Below are positions 12,459-19,590 of a DNA stretch of 64,000 nt, one piece after another (positions within the stretch are counted from its first letter, which is position 1; every line of letters starts with the position of its first letter). The translations under genes and the position numbers were made by a program. Source of the stretch: a virus. The stretch is taken from positions 1 through 64,000 of IMG/VR virus record IMGVR_UViG_3300008116_000027, one strand, 5' to 3'. The notes below the pieces were generated by a model. It was not told where the DNA came from. It saw nothing but the letters and a program-made list of their open reading frames with translations, and searched no databases.

Positions 12459-13238
12459 ATGAAAGTCTCTATGTTACATCCAGATATTTGGTATTTTGAA
12501 GATGCCATTCCAGAATCAAAAAAATTTTTATCTTTACTAGAAGACAATAAAAATATTACAAGCGTTATACCAGATTGGTCTACTTGGCTTGATTCTTTTG
12601 CTAGAGGCACAGATGAAATAATTATTAATAAACCGTTGGCCGCTGGAGAAGGCGGCGCTCCTATGGGTGTAGACAAGTTTGTTGACTGGGACATGTCAAT
12701 AAATGATTACGGCAGAATTTGGCCAAGAATAGTTCCCGACTCGGTAGTGCATAAAGAGGCTTATAAAACATTAAAGTTAATAGACATTCCATTTAAAAAA
12801 GTATTAGACTATTATTGGTCTAAAAATTCAGAGTTACCTGAACTTAAATATATTAGTAAAAATTATCTTATTAGAAAATACTCAACTGGAACATCTATGC
12901 CAATCCATGTAGATGCTAGCGGAAGAGCTGGTGCTACAGATGACGACAAAATATCTATGGATCTGGCTGCTTTGATTTACTTAAACGACGACTATACGGG
13001 CGGGGAATTAAATTTTGTAGATTTAGGCATAAAACTTAAACCATCTGCTGGAAGCATTGTAATTTTTGACGGCATAAAGCATCAGCATGAATCTACCCTA
13101 ATTACATCTGGTAACAAGATATACATTCCATTTTATATGCACACAAAATACGGTTTAATTTCCTGTTTTAGAGAACCTGTCGAAGCAGGCGGCAATCAGA
13201 CTTTTATTTCCAACCAAATACCCAGGTTGACAGAATAA
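12459..13238 (+). CDS. 2OG-Fe(II) oxygenase 2 (259 aa)
   Basis: The catalytic triad is His150-x-Asp152 (MPIHVDAS) and His210, with LIYLNDDYTGGELNF between. The 2OG-binding residue ten positions after His210 is Lys220, as in animal collagen prolyl 4-hydroxylase, rather than Arg. KYSTGTSM before the first His matches oxygenase 11 (KYSTGKSM), so the two are likely paralogues. Substrate unknown; transcription appears leaderless. Confidence 0.87.
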   Translation: MKVSMLHPDIWYFEDAIPESKKFLSLLEDNKNITSVIPDWSTWLDSFARGTDEIIINKPLAAGEGGAPMGVDKFVDWDMSINDYGRIWPRIVPDSVVHKEAYKTLKLIDIPFKKVLDYYWSKNSELPELKYISKNYLIRKYSTGTSMPIHVDASGRAGATDDDKISMDLAALIYLNDDYTGGELNFVDLGIKLKPSAGSIVIFDGIKHQHESTLITSGNKIYIPFYMHTKYGLISCFREPVEAGGNQTFISNQIPRLTE

Positions 13239-13256
13239 TTTTTCAAATGCTACAAT
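13227..13256 (+). promoter_or_regulatory. Consensus promoter TTGACA-18-TACAAT
   Basis: A perfect -35 and good -10 overlap the last codons of oxygenase 2 and point into a gene-free stretch, 13257-13499. Confidence 0.75.
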
Positions 13257-13262
13257 CTTAGC

Positions 13263-13440
13263 CTTGGACAGTTTTCGGAGATAATATCAAGGGGTTAAAC
13301 TCCAAGTGCGACAATGACGGAAATGTTATTAGTCTGGCTTATGCATCCAGTATAGGTTCAACCGATGAATTGCAGGCTTACAACCTTAAAAGACAATTTC
13401 GGGGTCCTTTTCTTAAAAAAGGGGTGTAGGGGTTGTATGC
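13263..13440 (+). ncRNA. Candidate structured RNA of unknown class
   Basis: This stretch directly follows a consensus promoter, is visibly richer in G and C than its neighbours, and has no start-codon-initiated gene longer than 13 codons. One frame is open for about 55 codons (from CCTTGGACAG to a TAG near 13429) but has no ATG, GTG or early TTG. The features argue for an RNA product, possibly tmRNA-like in size, but I found no acceptor stem or tag frame that would support that class. Confidence 0.4.
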
Positions 13441-13499
13441 TTTCAAATCTGGAAATACTCCTAAAAAATAAATAAGGATATAAATAATATATTAAATAT

Positions 13500-13658
13500 A
13501 TGAATGATAAAAAAAGCGGGAAGTTTAGAATTTGGGATTACGATCTCAGACCAATACCAGTAGATCATCAGACTGATTGGGAATACATCAATAGATGTCA
13601 TAAAGTCCATACATACGTAGTTGGTCCTACTCCTCCAGCAATATGGTGGTCTATATAA
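13500..13658 (+). CDS. Small hypothetical protein (52 aa)
   Basis: The frame MNDKKSGKFRIWDYDLRPIP ends PPAIWWSI. It is rich in aromatic residues and has a His-x3-Cys-His pattern (RCHKVH). There is no Shine-Dalgarno; a TATATT lies 6 nt before ATG, so it may be leaderless. Function unknown. Confidence 0.55.
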   Translation: MNDKKSGKFRIWDYDLRPIPVDHQTDWEYINRCHKVHTYVVGPTPPAIWWSI

Positions 13659-13674
13659 TTCATATATATTCTAG

Positions 13675-13703
13675 TTGACTAAGATATATATCAGATATAT
13701 AAT
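13675..13703 (+). promoter_or_regulatory. Consensus promoter TTGACT-17-TATAAT, leaderless
   Basis: The -10 ends 6 nt before the ATG at 13710, so transcription should start at the initiation codon. Confidence 0.75.
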
Positions 13704-13709
13704 AGCTAT

Positions 13710-13793
13710 ATGAACTCTATTTATCAGAAATTAATAGCAAGTGCTTTAATTATTATGATGGCATATATAGCTCTTGCCTTCATTGTAGGTTAA
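13710..13793 (+). CDS. Tiny membrane peptide (27 aa)
   Basis: The frame MNSIYQKLIASALIIMMAYI ends ALAFIVG, one transmembrane helix after a short basic end. It lies directly behind a near-perfect promoter and seems leaderless. The strong promoter argues that this very short gene is real. Function unknown. Confidence 0.6.
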   Translation: MNSIYQKLIASALIIMMAYIALAFIVG

Positions 13794-13931
13794 ATTTAAA
13801 ATAGCCTTTAAAAGCCTTCTAAGGCCTATATCCCGATTTTCTGGGCATATGGCTAGGGGTAAGTATGGGTTCTCTACTTTCGACGCACTGAAATTTTTAC
13901 AATTGCACTTATTGAGAGGATTTAGTACCCT

Positions 13932-14447
13932 GTGAATATGGAAGATCAATACATGACTAAGATCATGCAGGGCCCGTTTTTATGGGAGTATTTAAATGAG
14001 ACTCCATATACTATTAGACATACAATGGCTGAATATTTTTTAGCTAATGAACCACTTGTGGTAGATGTTGGCACTTATAAAATCCCGTTAAAGGTAAATG
14101 GAGAATTAATATCTATAGATCCACTTAATACCTTCCCAGGCGGATACAATAAAGATGTTAAGATATTTTTAGAAGAAGTCAATCCAATAAATTTTTCATT
14201 ATCATGCCTAGGTCTGGCAATACAAGGGCCTAAAGAGCAATGGGATGCTTTTTTAGAGTTATTTAAGAGATCTAAAATGGCTGTTATTGAATATTCTAGG
14301 GATGCCCACAATCATTCTGATTTTGATAGGATAGAAGAGTTGTGTAATATTAAACAGGTTTATTTTAAAGCTTATATGGACATGCCAGATGTAGAAGTTA
14401 AAGGCATTAGGCCATACCCTAAAAGAAAGTTTCTAGTTTTTAAATAG
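13932..14447 (+). CDS. Possible degenerate methyltransferase-like protein (171 aa)
   Basis: Residues 42-66 (LVVDVGTYKIPLK ... ISIDPLN) resemble the glycine-containing motif I and the following acidic strand end of class I SAM methyltransferases, and LGLAIQGPKEQW with VIEYSRDA resemble later strands. The length is short and the usual GxG is absent, so activity is doubtful. GTG at 13932 or ATG at 13938 could be the start; AGAGGA lies upstream. Its 3' end overlaps the convergent gene at 14433. Confidence 0.6.
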   Translation: MNMEDQYMTKIMQGPFLWEYLNETPYTIRHTMAEYFLANEPLVVDVGTYKIPLKVNGELISIDPLNTFPGGYNKDVKIFLEEVNPINFSLSCLGLAIQGPKEQWDAFLELFKRSKMAVIEYSRDAHNHSDFDRIEELCNIKQVYFKAYMDMPDVEVKGIRPYPKRKFLVFK

Positions 14448-14582
14448 TTTCCAGAATAGTAGTTTTTGAAAAAACTTTTTTATTGAATTCTGCATCCTTA
14501 ATTCAGGACTTTCGTTTTTATAATGCTCTGATTGAAAATATGGGCTAAACATCTGATCGCTAAAATATCTTCTTGGAGTCAT
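14433..14582 (-). CDS. Small hypothetical protein (49 aa)
   Basis: The frame MTPRRYFSDQMFSPYFQSEH ends KLLFWKLFKN. TATAAT lies 6 nt before ATG, indicating a leaderless mRNA, and there is no Shine-Dalgarno. The C terminus is basic and amphipathic. It overlaps the convergent gene by 15 nt. Confidence 0.55.
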   Translation of the reverse strand: MTPRRYFSDQMFSPYFQSEHYKNESPELRMQNSIKKFFQKLLFWKLFKN

Positions 14583-14614
14583 ACTCTAATTATACTATAG
14601 ATGTAATTATACCT

Positions 14615-15439
14615 CTATTTAATTTCATTTACAGGTTCGTTTATGCTGTACTCAGAATTTTCATTTTCAATACGACGCAAAGCATACATATTTTCTTTAT
14701 TTGTCCAAATGTCTTTTTCTTTTTCCGTATTTCTTTCCCTAAATCTACCTAAACTTAAATGCTCTTTACAAGAAGGCACAGTCCTAAATTCTGCTAGATT
14801 TATATCTCTAGACTCTCCTTCTTCTAATTTTGAATAAGGAGGGCCAACAATTATCCACCTTGAAGCCTGTAATTTACAAAAATAACATTCTATATTACCC
14901 AATTCATTTAGAGTTGTAGACCAAGATCCATCTTTTTCATTCTTAATTAATGGTTCATTTATAAAGTAAGATGATTTAGATCTATCTGATTTACTTAAAT
15001 GATGCACTGGGACACTTTCATGTATTAATGAATAGGTGTAATCAAATACCCCAGGCCCATCAAAAGGTATAGCTGGAGACGTAAGATGATCTATTAGCAA
15101 TTCCACATCATCAAGAGATTCATTTAAAAATAAATCAAACCTTACTTCAGCAGGATAAACAGTATCTGTTATTTTCATTACTAAATAACCATTGCTCATA
15201 TATTGAGTAGCAATCAAACCTTCATTGCCAGGTTGTTCTATATTTACAATATAAGGCTTTCCAATTTGGCTTCCTAAATAGTTTTTATGATAAACCTCAT
15301 GACCATAATCGCATAAATGTTCTTTTGAATATGTAAATAAACCAGAAAGCATATTACTTAGCCATTCTAAATCTTTAATTGGATTTATAGTATATCCACG
15401 CAAAGTAAATTTACTATAATATTTTAATTTTTTATTCAT
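14615..15439 (-). CDS. Hypothetical protein with CxxC ... CxxH cluster (274 aa)
   Basis: The N-terminal part is beta-rich. Around residues 183-186 IECYFCKLQ and about 45 residues later CKEHL form a plausible zinc site (CxxC ... CxxH) resembling an HNH-type treble clef scaffold, but no catalytic HNH is evident. TGATAGAAT ends 6 nt before ATG, so the mRNA is probably leaderless. Function unknown. Confidence 0.65.
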   Translation of the reverse strand: MNKKLKYYSKFTLRGYTINPIKDLEWLSNMLSGLFTYSKEHLCDYGHEVYHKNYLGSQIGKPYIVNIEQPGNEGLIATQYMSNGYLVMKITDTVYPAEVRFDLFLNESLDDVELLIDHLTSPAIPFDGPGVFDYTYSLIHESVPVHHLSKSDRSKSSYFINEPLIKNEKDGSWSTTLNELGNIECYFCKLQASRWIIVGPPYSKLEEGESRDINLAEFRTVPSCKEHLSLGRFRERNTEKEKDIWTNKENMYALRRIENENSEYSINEPVNEIK

Positions 15440-15445
15440 ACATCC

Positions 15446-15454
15446 ATTCTATCA
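15446..15454 (-). promoter_or_regulatory. Extended -10 (TGATAGAAT), leaderless start
   Basis: TAGAAT lies 6 nt before the ATG at 15439, directly beyond the terminator of the upstream operon. Confidence 0.55.
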
Positions 15455-15456
15455 GA

Positions 15457-15488
15457 AAACCCAATCAGAGGCGGATCCGATTGGGTTT
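15457..15488 (-). terminator. Strong hairpin terminator
   Basis: AAACCCAATC (15457-15466) and GATTGGGTTT (15479-15488) form a perfect 10-bp stem. On the minus strand TTTTCTG follows, ending the operon that runs from 18429 to 15576. Confidence 0.75.
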
Positions 15489-15575
15489 CAGGCATCTTAT
15501 GACGCACTGTAGAGAGCTAGGCTCGACCTACAAAATAATTGTATAATTATTATTTTATAAAGTCAACAAAAGAAA

Positions 15576-16385
15576 TTAAATTCCTTCTTTAGATCTTCTT
15601 TCATCCATTATTCTTACTTTTTCCTGGATAACATCAGCAAATTTTGGATTTACTTTTAATGGACCAGCCCACTCATTTAATTGTTGTTCAGTTGGATTTT
15701 TATACTGTCCTATTTGCTCATACCATTCTGGAGTTTTATAATTATAAAAAGTTCCAGGGTTATCTTCTGAATTTAATGCAAAATTAGAAAATACAAACCT
15801 AGTACCAGAAGTTGTTACTTTGGTTCCATGGTCATAAGGTTTACAAGCACCATGCAAAACAACGTCACCAGCCTCTGGCTGAATAACAAGGCAGGGCTCT
15901 TCTAATCTTTCTTTACTAATATCTGTGCCTACTTTAATTGTTCCATCTGGATTAATATTTGGATAGTATAATTCACCACCAGTAAATTCTCCAAAATACG
16001 CAGTCATTCCGTATTGTAAAGAGCAACATGCAGACCAAGTGTCTATTTCAAAAATTTCGTCTTCTCTACCCATTCCAGGACTATCGGCATGCACAAACAT
16101 ACCTTCATCGTGAGGTTCTGCAATCATTAAGCTTCTCATAGGGTGTATAACAATCTCTGGGTGTATTAATTCAGACATAAATTTCCAAACAAGAAAAGTG
16201 CTTGGCATAGGAGGACAAACTTTATCTTCATACCAGTTATTTGAACTCCATATATTTTCAGGCATAGTTCTTTGAAAATTTTCTAAATCTTTGTTAACTT
16301 CATTCATAATTTCTTGTGGAATTATGTTTTTGTAAATAAATATTCTATCTGATAGCTTAGTACATTTTGGATTGTCGTAAAACAT
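15576..16385 (-). CDS. 2OG-Fe(II) oxygenase 3 (269 aa)
   Basis: His99-x-Asp101 (FVHADSPG), the strand YFGEFTGGELYYPN, His186 (YDHG) and Arg196 form the iron and 2OG site. The opening MFYDNPKCTKLSDRIFIYKN is nearly the same as oxygenase 4, so the two arose by tandem duplication. The long insert between the Asp and the distal His (NPDGTIKVGTDISKERLEE) may shape substrate binding. Substrate unknown. Confidence 0.88.
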   Translation of the reverse strand: MFYDNPKCTKLSDRIFIYKNIIPQEIMNEVNKDLENFQRTMPENIWSSNNWYEDKVCPPMPSTFLVWKFMSELIHPEIVIHPMRSLMIAEPHDEGMFVHADSPGMGREDEIFEIDTWSACCSLQYGMTAYFGEFTGGELYYPNINPDGTIKVGTDISKERLEEPCLVIQPEAGDVVLHGACKPYDHGTKVTTSGTRFVFSNFALNSEDNPGTFYNYKTPEWYEQIGQYKNPTEQQLNEWAGPLKVNPKFADVIQEKVRIMDERRSKEGI

Positions 16386-16402
16386 ATTATTTATTTTCTC
16401 CT

Positions 16403-17197
16403 TTATACATTATTTTTTGTTTTTTCTTCAATGATTTCTCTAAATTGTTCATTAACTATTAAAGGAGAGTTCCACTCATTTAATTGTTTATCTGTGGGAT
16501 CTTCATATTTACCTATTTGATCTTGCCACTCAGGGGTTTTGTAATTATAAAATGTACCAGGATTATCTTGAGCCATTAAAGCAAAACAAGAAAAGGCAAA
16601 CCTAATTCCATATTCTGTTTCTCTAGTTCCATGATCATATGGAGAGCATGCCCCATGTAAAACTATATCTCCTGGCTCAGGTTGAACTTCAAAACATGGC
16701 TCTTCTAATATTTGTTTAGTGACTTCCCAATGAGGTCCATTATTTTTTATACTACCATCTGGATTTAAATTGGGATAATATAATTTACCGCCTGTAAAAT
16801 TTCCAAAATATGAAATCATCCCATATTCTAATTCACAACAAGTTGTCCATTGATCAATTTCGCTTAACATATGGCAATTGCCTTTTCCAGGGCTATCTGA
16901 ATGCACAAACATTCCTTCATCGCCTGGTACAGATACCATAAAACTTCTTACTGGATGTATTACAACTTCTGGATAAATGAGTTCTGACATAAATTTCCAT
17001 AATGGAAAACTATTTTTATAAGGAGGAGTCATCTTATCCTTATACCATTCTCTTACACTCCAGTCGTTTTTTTCAACGCCTCTTTCATAAGTGGAAAGGT
17101 CTATGTTAACTAAATCCATTATTTCTTTTGGAATAATATTTTTATAGATATAGATTCTATCTGCTAATTTTGTGCATCTAGGGTCATCATAAAACAT
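16403..17197 (-). CDS. 2OG-Fe(II) oxygenase 4 (264 aa)
   Basis: His99-x-Asp101 (FVHSDSPG), YFGNFTGGKLYYPN, His189 (YDHG) and Arg199 are present. It is a clear tandem paralogue of oxygenase 3 (shared WKFMSELI and CGA/HGACxPYDHG segments). AAAGGA lies about 11 nt before ATG, and a TGATATAAT promoter lies at 17234-17242. Confidence 0.88.
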   Translation of the reverse strand: MFYDDPRCTKLADRIYIYKNIIPKEIMDLVNIDLSTYERGVEKNDWSVREWYKDKMTPPYKNSFPLWKFMSELIYPEVVIHPVRSFMVSVPGDEGMFVHSDSPGKGNCHMLSEIDQWTTCCELEYGMISYFGNFTGGKLYYPNLNPDGSIKNNGPHWEVTKQILEEPCFEVQPEPGDIVLHGACSPYDHGTRETEYGIRFAFSCFALMAQDNPGTFYNYKTPEWQDQIGKYEDPTDKQLNEWNSPLIVNEQFREIIEEKTKNNV

Positions 17198-17233
17198 AGG
17201 GGCATTTCCTTTTTTTAGACATAATATAAATAT

Positions 17234-17242
17234 ATTATATCA
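17234..17242 (-). promoter_or_regulatory. Extended -10 (TGATATAAT)
   Basis: A perfect extended -10 lies about 37 nt upstream of oxygenase 4, leaving room for a leader with its Shine-Dalgarno. Confidence 0.5.
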
Positions 17243-17251
17243 CTCAATGCC

Positions 17252-17440
17252 TTATGAATTGATAATTGATTTCTCTATTAATCTGTCATAAGTGTTGTTA
17301 CATATTAACTCAAAAGACCTAAGTCCTTGTTCAATATACTGATCTGACTCTTCATCCGAAATCCCAGCACTAGAATAAATGCCTTTCATATCTGCAATAA
17401 ATCCATCAAGCATCATTTGTACAATTTCTTCTTTATTCAT
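17252..17440 (-). CDS. Small acidic hypothetical protein (62 aa)
   Basis: The frame MNKEEIVQMMLDGFIADMKG is helical and acidic. Its ATG overlaps the upstream stop by 8 nt. Part of a coupled run following the transglycosylase gene. Function unknown. Confidence 0.6.
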   Translation of the reverse strand: MNKEEIVQMMLDGFIADMKGIYSSAGISDEESDQYIEQGLRSFELICNNTYDRLIEKSIINS

Positions 17441-17654
17441 TTTGAGACCCTTCTTCTGTTGTAAATGCAGGGGCTGGTCCTAATAAGAATCCTTTTTCAT
17501 GGTATTCTATTAGCTTAGCCACCTCGTCCCCATCATCTTTTGATGAGTATTTTGCTAACAAAGTTAAAACATCGTAAATTCTGTGAAGCATTATATAATT
17601 TACCATAGGCAAATTGTCTTCAAGGCTTTTAGCCTCATTTTTATTTTCAGACAT
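17433..17654 (-). CDS. Small hypothetical protein (73 aa)
   Basis: The frame MSENKNEAKSLEDNLPMVNY continues IMLHRIYDVLTLLAKYSSKD and ends TTEEGSQNE. This helical pattern recurs in small phage proteins without assigned function. It overlaps both neighbours by 8 nt. Confidence 0.6.
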   Translation of the reverse strand: MSENKNEAKSLEDNLPMVNYIMLHRIYDVLTLLAKYSSKDDGDEVAKLIEYHEKGFLLGPAPAFTTEEGSQNE

Positions 17655-17859
17655 TCTTGTTTACTCTTTCCTTTATATCATTATACAATTTTTCTCCAAT
17701 AAATTTTTTATAAGAGCAAGATAAACAATATAAATAAATATTGTCTTCTAAATCTAGGTTAGATTGAAGAAGGCCTTGGTCCATTGGGCATTCAAGCCTA
17801 GGCACAAGACCCTCTTCTGATAAAGCTATATATTGAGATACATATTGTATCTGTCGCAA
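17647..17859 (-). CDS. Small zinc-ribbon protein (70 aa)
   Basis: LECPMDQG near residue 24 and YCLSCSYKK about 23 residues later give a Cys ... Cys-x2-Cys pattern, an incomplete ribbon in which Asp or another residue may replace one Cys. It lies between the transglycosylase and a coupled small gene. Confidence 0.6.
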   Translation of the reverse strand: MRQIQYVSQYIALSEEGLVPRLECPMDQGLLQSNLDLEDNIYLYCLSCSYKKFIGEKLYNDIKERVNKNV

Positions 17860-17868
17860 AATTGCTCC

Positions 17869-18429
17869 TTAAGCTTTAGGGAATTGATTAATCAACTCCT
17901 TGGCCTTTCCTATTGAGTTAGGCCATGATGACCAATCTTTACCGCCCTTAGTCATATAGTACGTTATCTCTGCGTTTGTTACTGGATCAAATAATTCCTT
18001 ATTTGACACTAAATTGAATTTTTCTAATCTGTCTACACCAAGTTCCCCTAGCATATTAATTTGAAAAATCCCGTAAGATTTATCACCAGTTGATTTGTTG
18101 TCGTTTAAAGCAAGCGGTCTCCCGTTAGACTCTACCCTAGCAACAGCCCAAGCTGTTTTTAAAGCAATTCCTTCAAATCCTACAGCCCATAATAAATCTT
18201 TTAAATCTTCAGCTGCAAGCATTTCAGAATGCTTATAAGTTTCATTACTGAACTTATTTATTATTTCTCTTTTTAGTTGTTTTTCGGTTTTTTGTACCTT
18301 TTCAGGCGCAGTTGTTAAAGCTTGACTCATTGTAGGTCCAGGCTGGACTGTAAACAAAAATAATGTTATCATTATAATAACAGTCCAATTATGAACTACA
18401 TCGCTCAAACTTTGTTTGATTCTCTCCAT
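17869..18429 (-). CDS. Membrane-anchored lytic transglycosylase, lysozyme-like (186 aa)
   Basis: An N-terminal hydrophobic helix (WTVIIMITLFLFTVQ) is followed by a linker and an SLT-type lysozyme fold. The catalytic Glu lies in AVARVESNG, followed by YGIFQINMLGELG and ITYYMTKGGKDW, typical of transglycosylase/lysozyme-like domains that cleave peptidoglycan. I choose ATG at 18429 because AGGAGG is 7 nt upstream; an ATG two codons earlier is too close. It may be the endolysin or an export-dependent wall hydrolase. Confidence 0.8.
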   Translation of the reverse strand: MERIKQSLSDVVHNWTVIIMITLFLFTVQPGPTMSQALTTAPEKVQKTEKQLKREIINKFSNETYKHSEMLAAEDLKDLLWAVGFEGIALKTAWAVARVESNGRPLALNDNKSTGDKSYGIFQINMLGELGVDRLEKFNLVSNKELFDPVTNAEITYYMTKGGKDWSSWPNSIGKAKELINQFPKA

Positions 18430-18461
18430 TGGCATTCCTCCTTTAGAGATAACGAACTATA

Positions 18462-18491
18462 ATAGTAGCATTGATTAGTTGAGCGTGTCAA
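18462..18491 (-). promoter_or_regulatory. Promoter TTGACA-18-TACTAT for the transglycosylase operon
   Basis: On the minus strand TTGACA (18491-18486) and TACTAT (18467-18462) flank an 18-nt spacer, upstream of the transglycosylase. Confidence 0.7.
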
Positions 18492-18501
18492 CCCAGTTGA
18501 C
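18487..18501. promoter_or_regulatory. Palindrome GTCAAC-CCA-GTTGAC, candidate operator
   Basis: A perfect 6-bp inverted repeat around CCA overlaps the minus-strand -35 and lies 13 nt from the divergent glycosyltransferase start, a good position for control of both. Confidence 0.55.
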
Positions 18502-18513
18502 CAGAAAGAGTTT

Positions 18514-19503
18514 ATGAATATTTCATTTTCTACGCCTATAGTTAATTTAAGAACTAATAATGGATATGGATATGCAAGTAAAAATATAGTAAAATCTTTA
18601 AATAAACTAGGACACTTCACACCATTTCAAGATCCAAAATCAAAATTACAATTAAATTTTTCACAACCATCACATTTTAAATTACATAAAAATCAACATC
18701 AAATTAGTTATACTCCGTGGGAGTCCACAATAATCCCAGAAGAGTGGAAATATTACATGAATGCATGTGATGAAATATGGGTAACTTCAGATTGGTGTGC
18801 AAATGTATTTGAAGATAATGGATTTAAAGTTTCTAATGTTTATCCACACGGTATTGACCCTATGTGGATCCCAAACAGAAGGCAAGATGACGGAGTAATT
18901 AAATTTTTACACATAGGGGAGCCAGCACCAAGAAAAGCTGGACAAATGGTATTAGATGCATTTGGACATTTATTCGGAAATAAAGACGGATTCTCATTAA
19001 CAATTAAAGCAGATCAAATAAATACCACCAGAGTATATAATAACTATTTAGATAAAAATATTTTAGGAACACCAGATAAATATTATAATAACGTATATGT
19101 AATTATAGATGTCTTAAATGATGAGGAATTAGTAGAATTATACCAGTCTCATGATGTCTTAGTTTATCCAAGTTATGGTGAAGGATTTGGCTTTATTCCA
19201 TTACAAGCATTAGCAACTGGCATGCCAACAATATGTACAACAGGATGGGCACATTACGAAAATTATCTTGGTCCACTAAAATTAAAATCAGAATTAATAG
19301 ATTCACCTTGGCCATTTCCACATCAAGGAAAAGTTTTTGAACCAAACTATCAACATTTACTTGAACTTATGAGAGATGTTTCAATAAACTTTAATGCATA
19401 TTCTGGATATTATTTTGCTCAGTCAACTAAAATACATAAAGATTATAATTGGGATCAGTTGACCAAGAATGCATTTAAAGATATTTTAAAAAAAATTTAT
19501 TAA
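18514..19503 (+). CDS. GT4-type (GT-B) glycosyltransferase (329 aa)
   Basis: HIGEPAPRKAGQMVLDAF (133-150) and VYPSYGEGFGFIPLQALATG (217-236) match the C-terminal Rossmann half of GT-B family 1/4 enzymes; the ExxxxxxE motif appears as Glu223 ... Gln231, so the second acid is replaced. The N-terminal half is short, with ISYTPWEST (65-73). It should transfer a sugar from a nucleotide donor. Acceptor unknown: fibre hydroxylysine, DNA or wall polymer are options. AGAAAGAG precedes ATG, and it is transcribed away from the lysozyme operon. Confidence 0.85.
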   Translation: MNISFSTPIVNLRTNNGYGYASKNIVKSLNKLGHFTPFQDPKSKLQLNFSQPSHFKLHKNQHQISYTPWESTIIPEEWKYYMNACDEIWVTSDWCANVFEDNGFKVSNVYPHGIDPMWIPNRRQDDGVIKFLHIGEPAPRKAGQMVLDAFGHLFGNKDGFSLTIKADQINTTRVYNNYLDKNILGTPDKYYNNVYVIIDVLNDEELVELYQSHDVLVYPSYGEGFGFIPLQALATGMPTICTTGWAHYENYLGPLKLKSELIDSPWPFPHQGKVFEPNYQHLLELMRDVSINFNAYSGYYFAQSTKIHKDYNWDQLTKNAFKDILKKIY

Positions 19504-19590
19504 AGTCTTCCCCTTGTGAATAACATTTGATACACTTATATCTCATCTAAATTTTAAAAACTGCACAGGCGGAGAAAAGGTCGTATATAA

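Noticed and set aside
13263-13440. tmRNA
   Set aside because: Length and promoter fit loosely, but I could not find an alanyl-type acceptor stem, T arm or a short tag frame ending in a stop.
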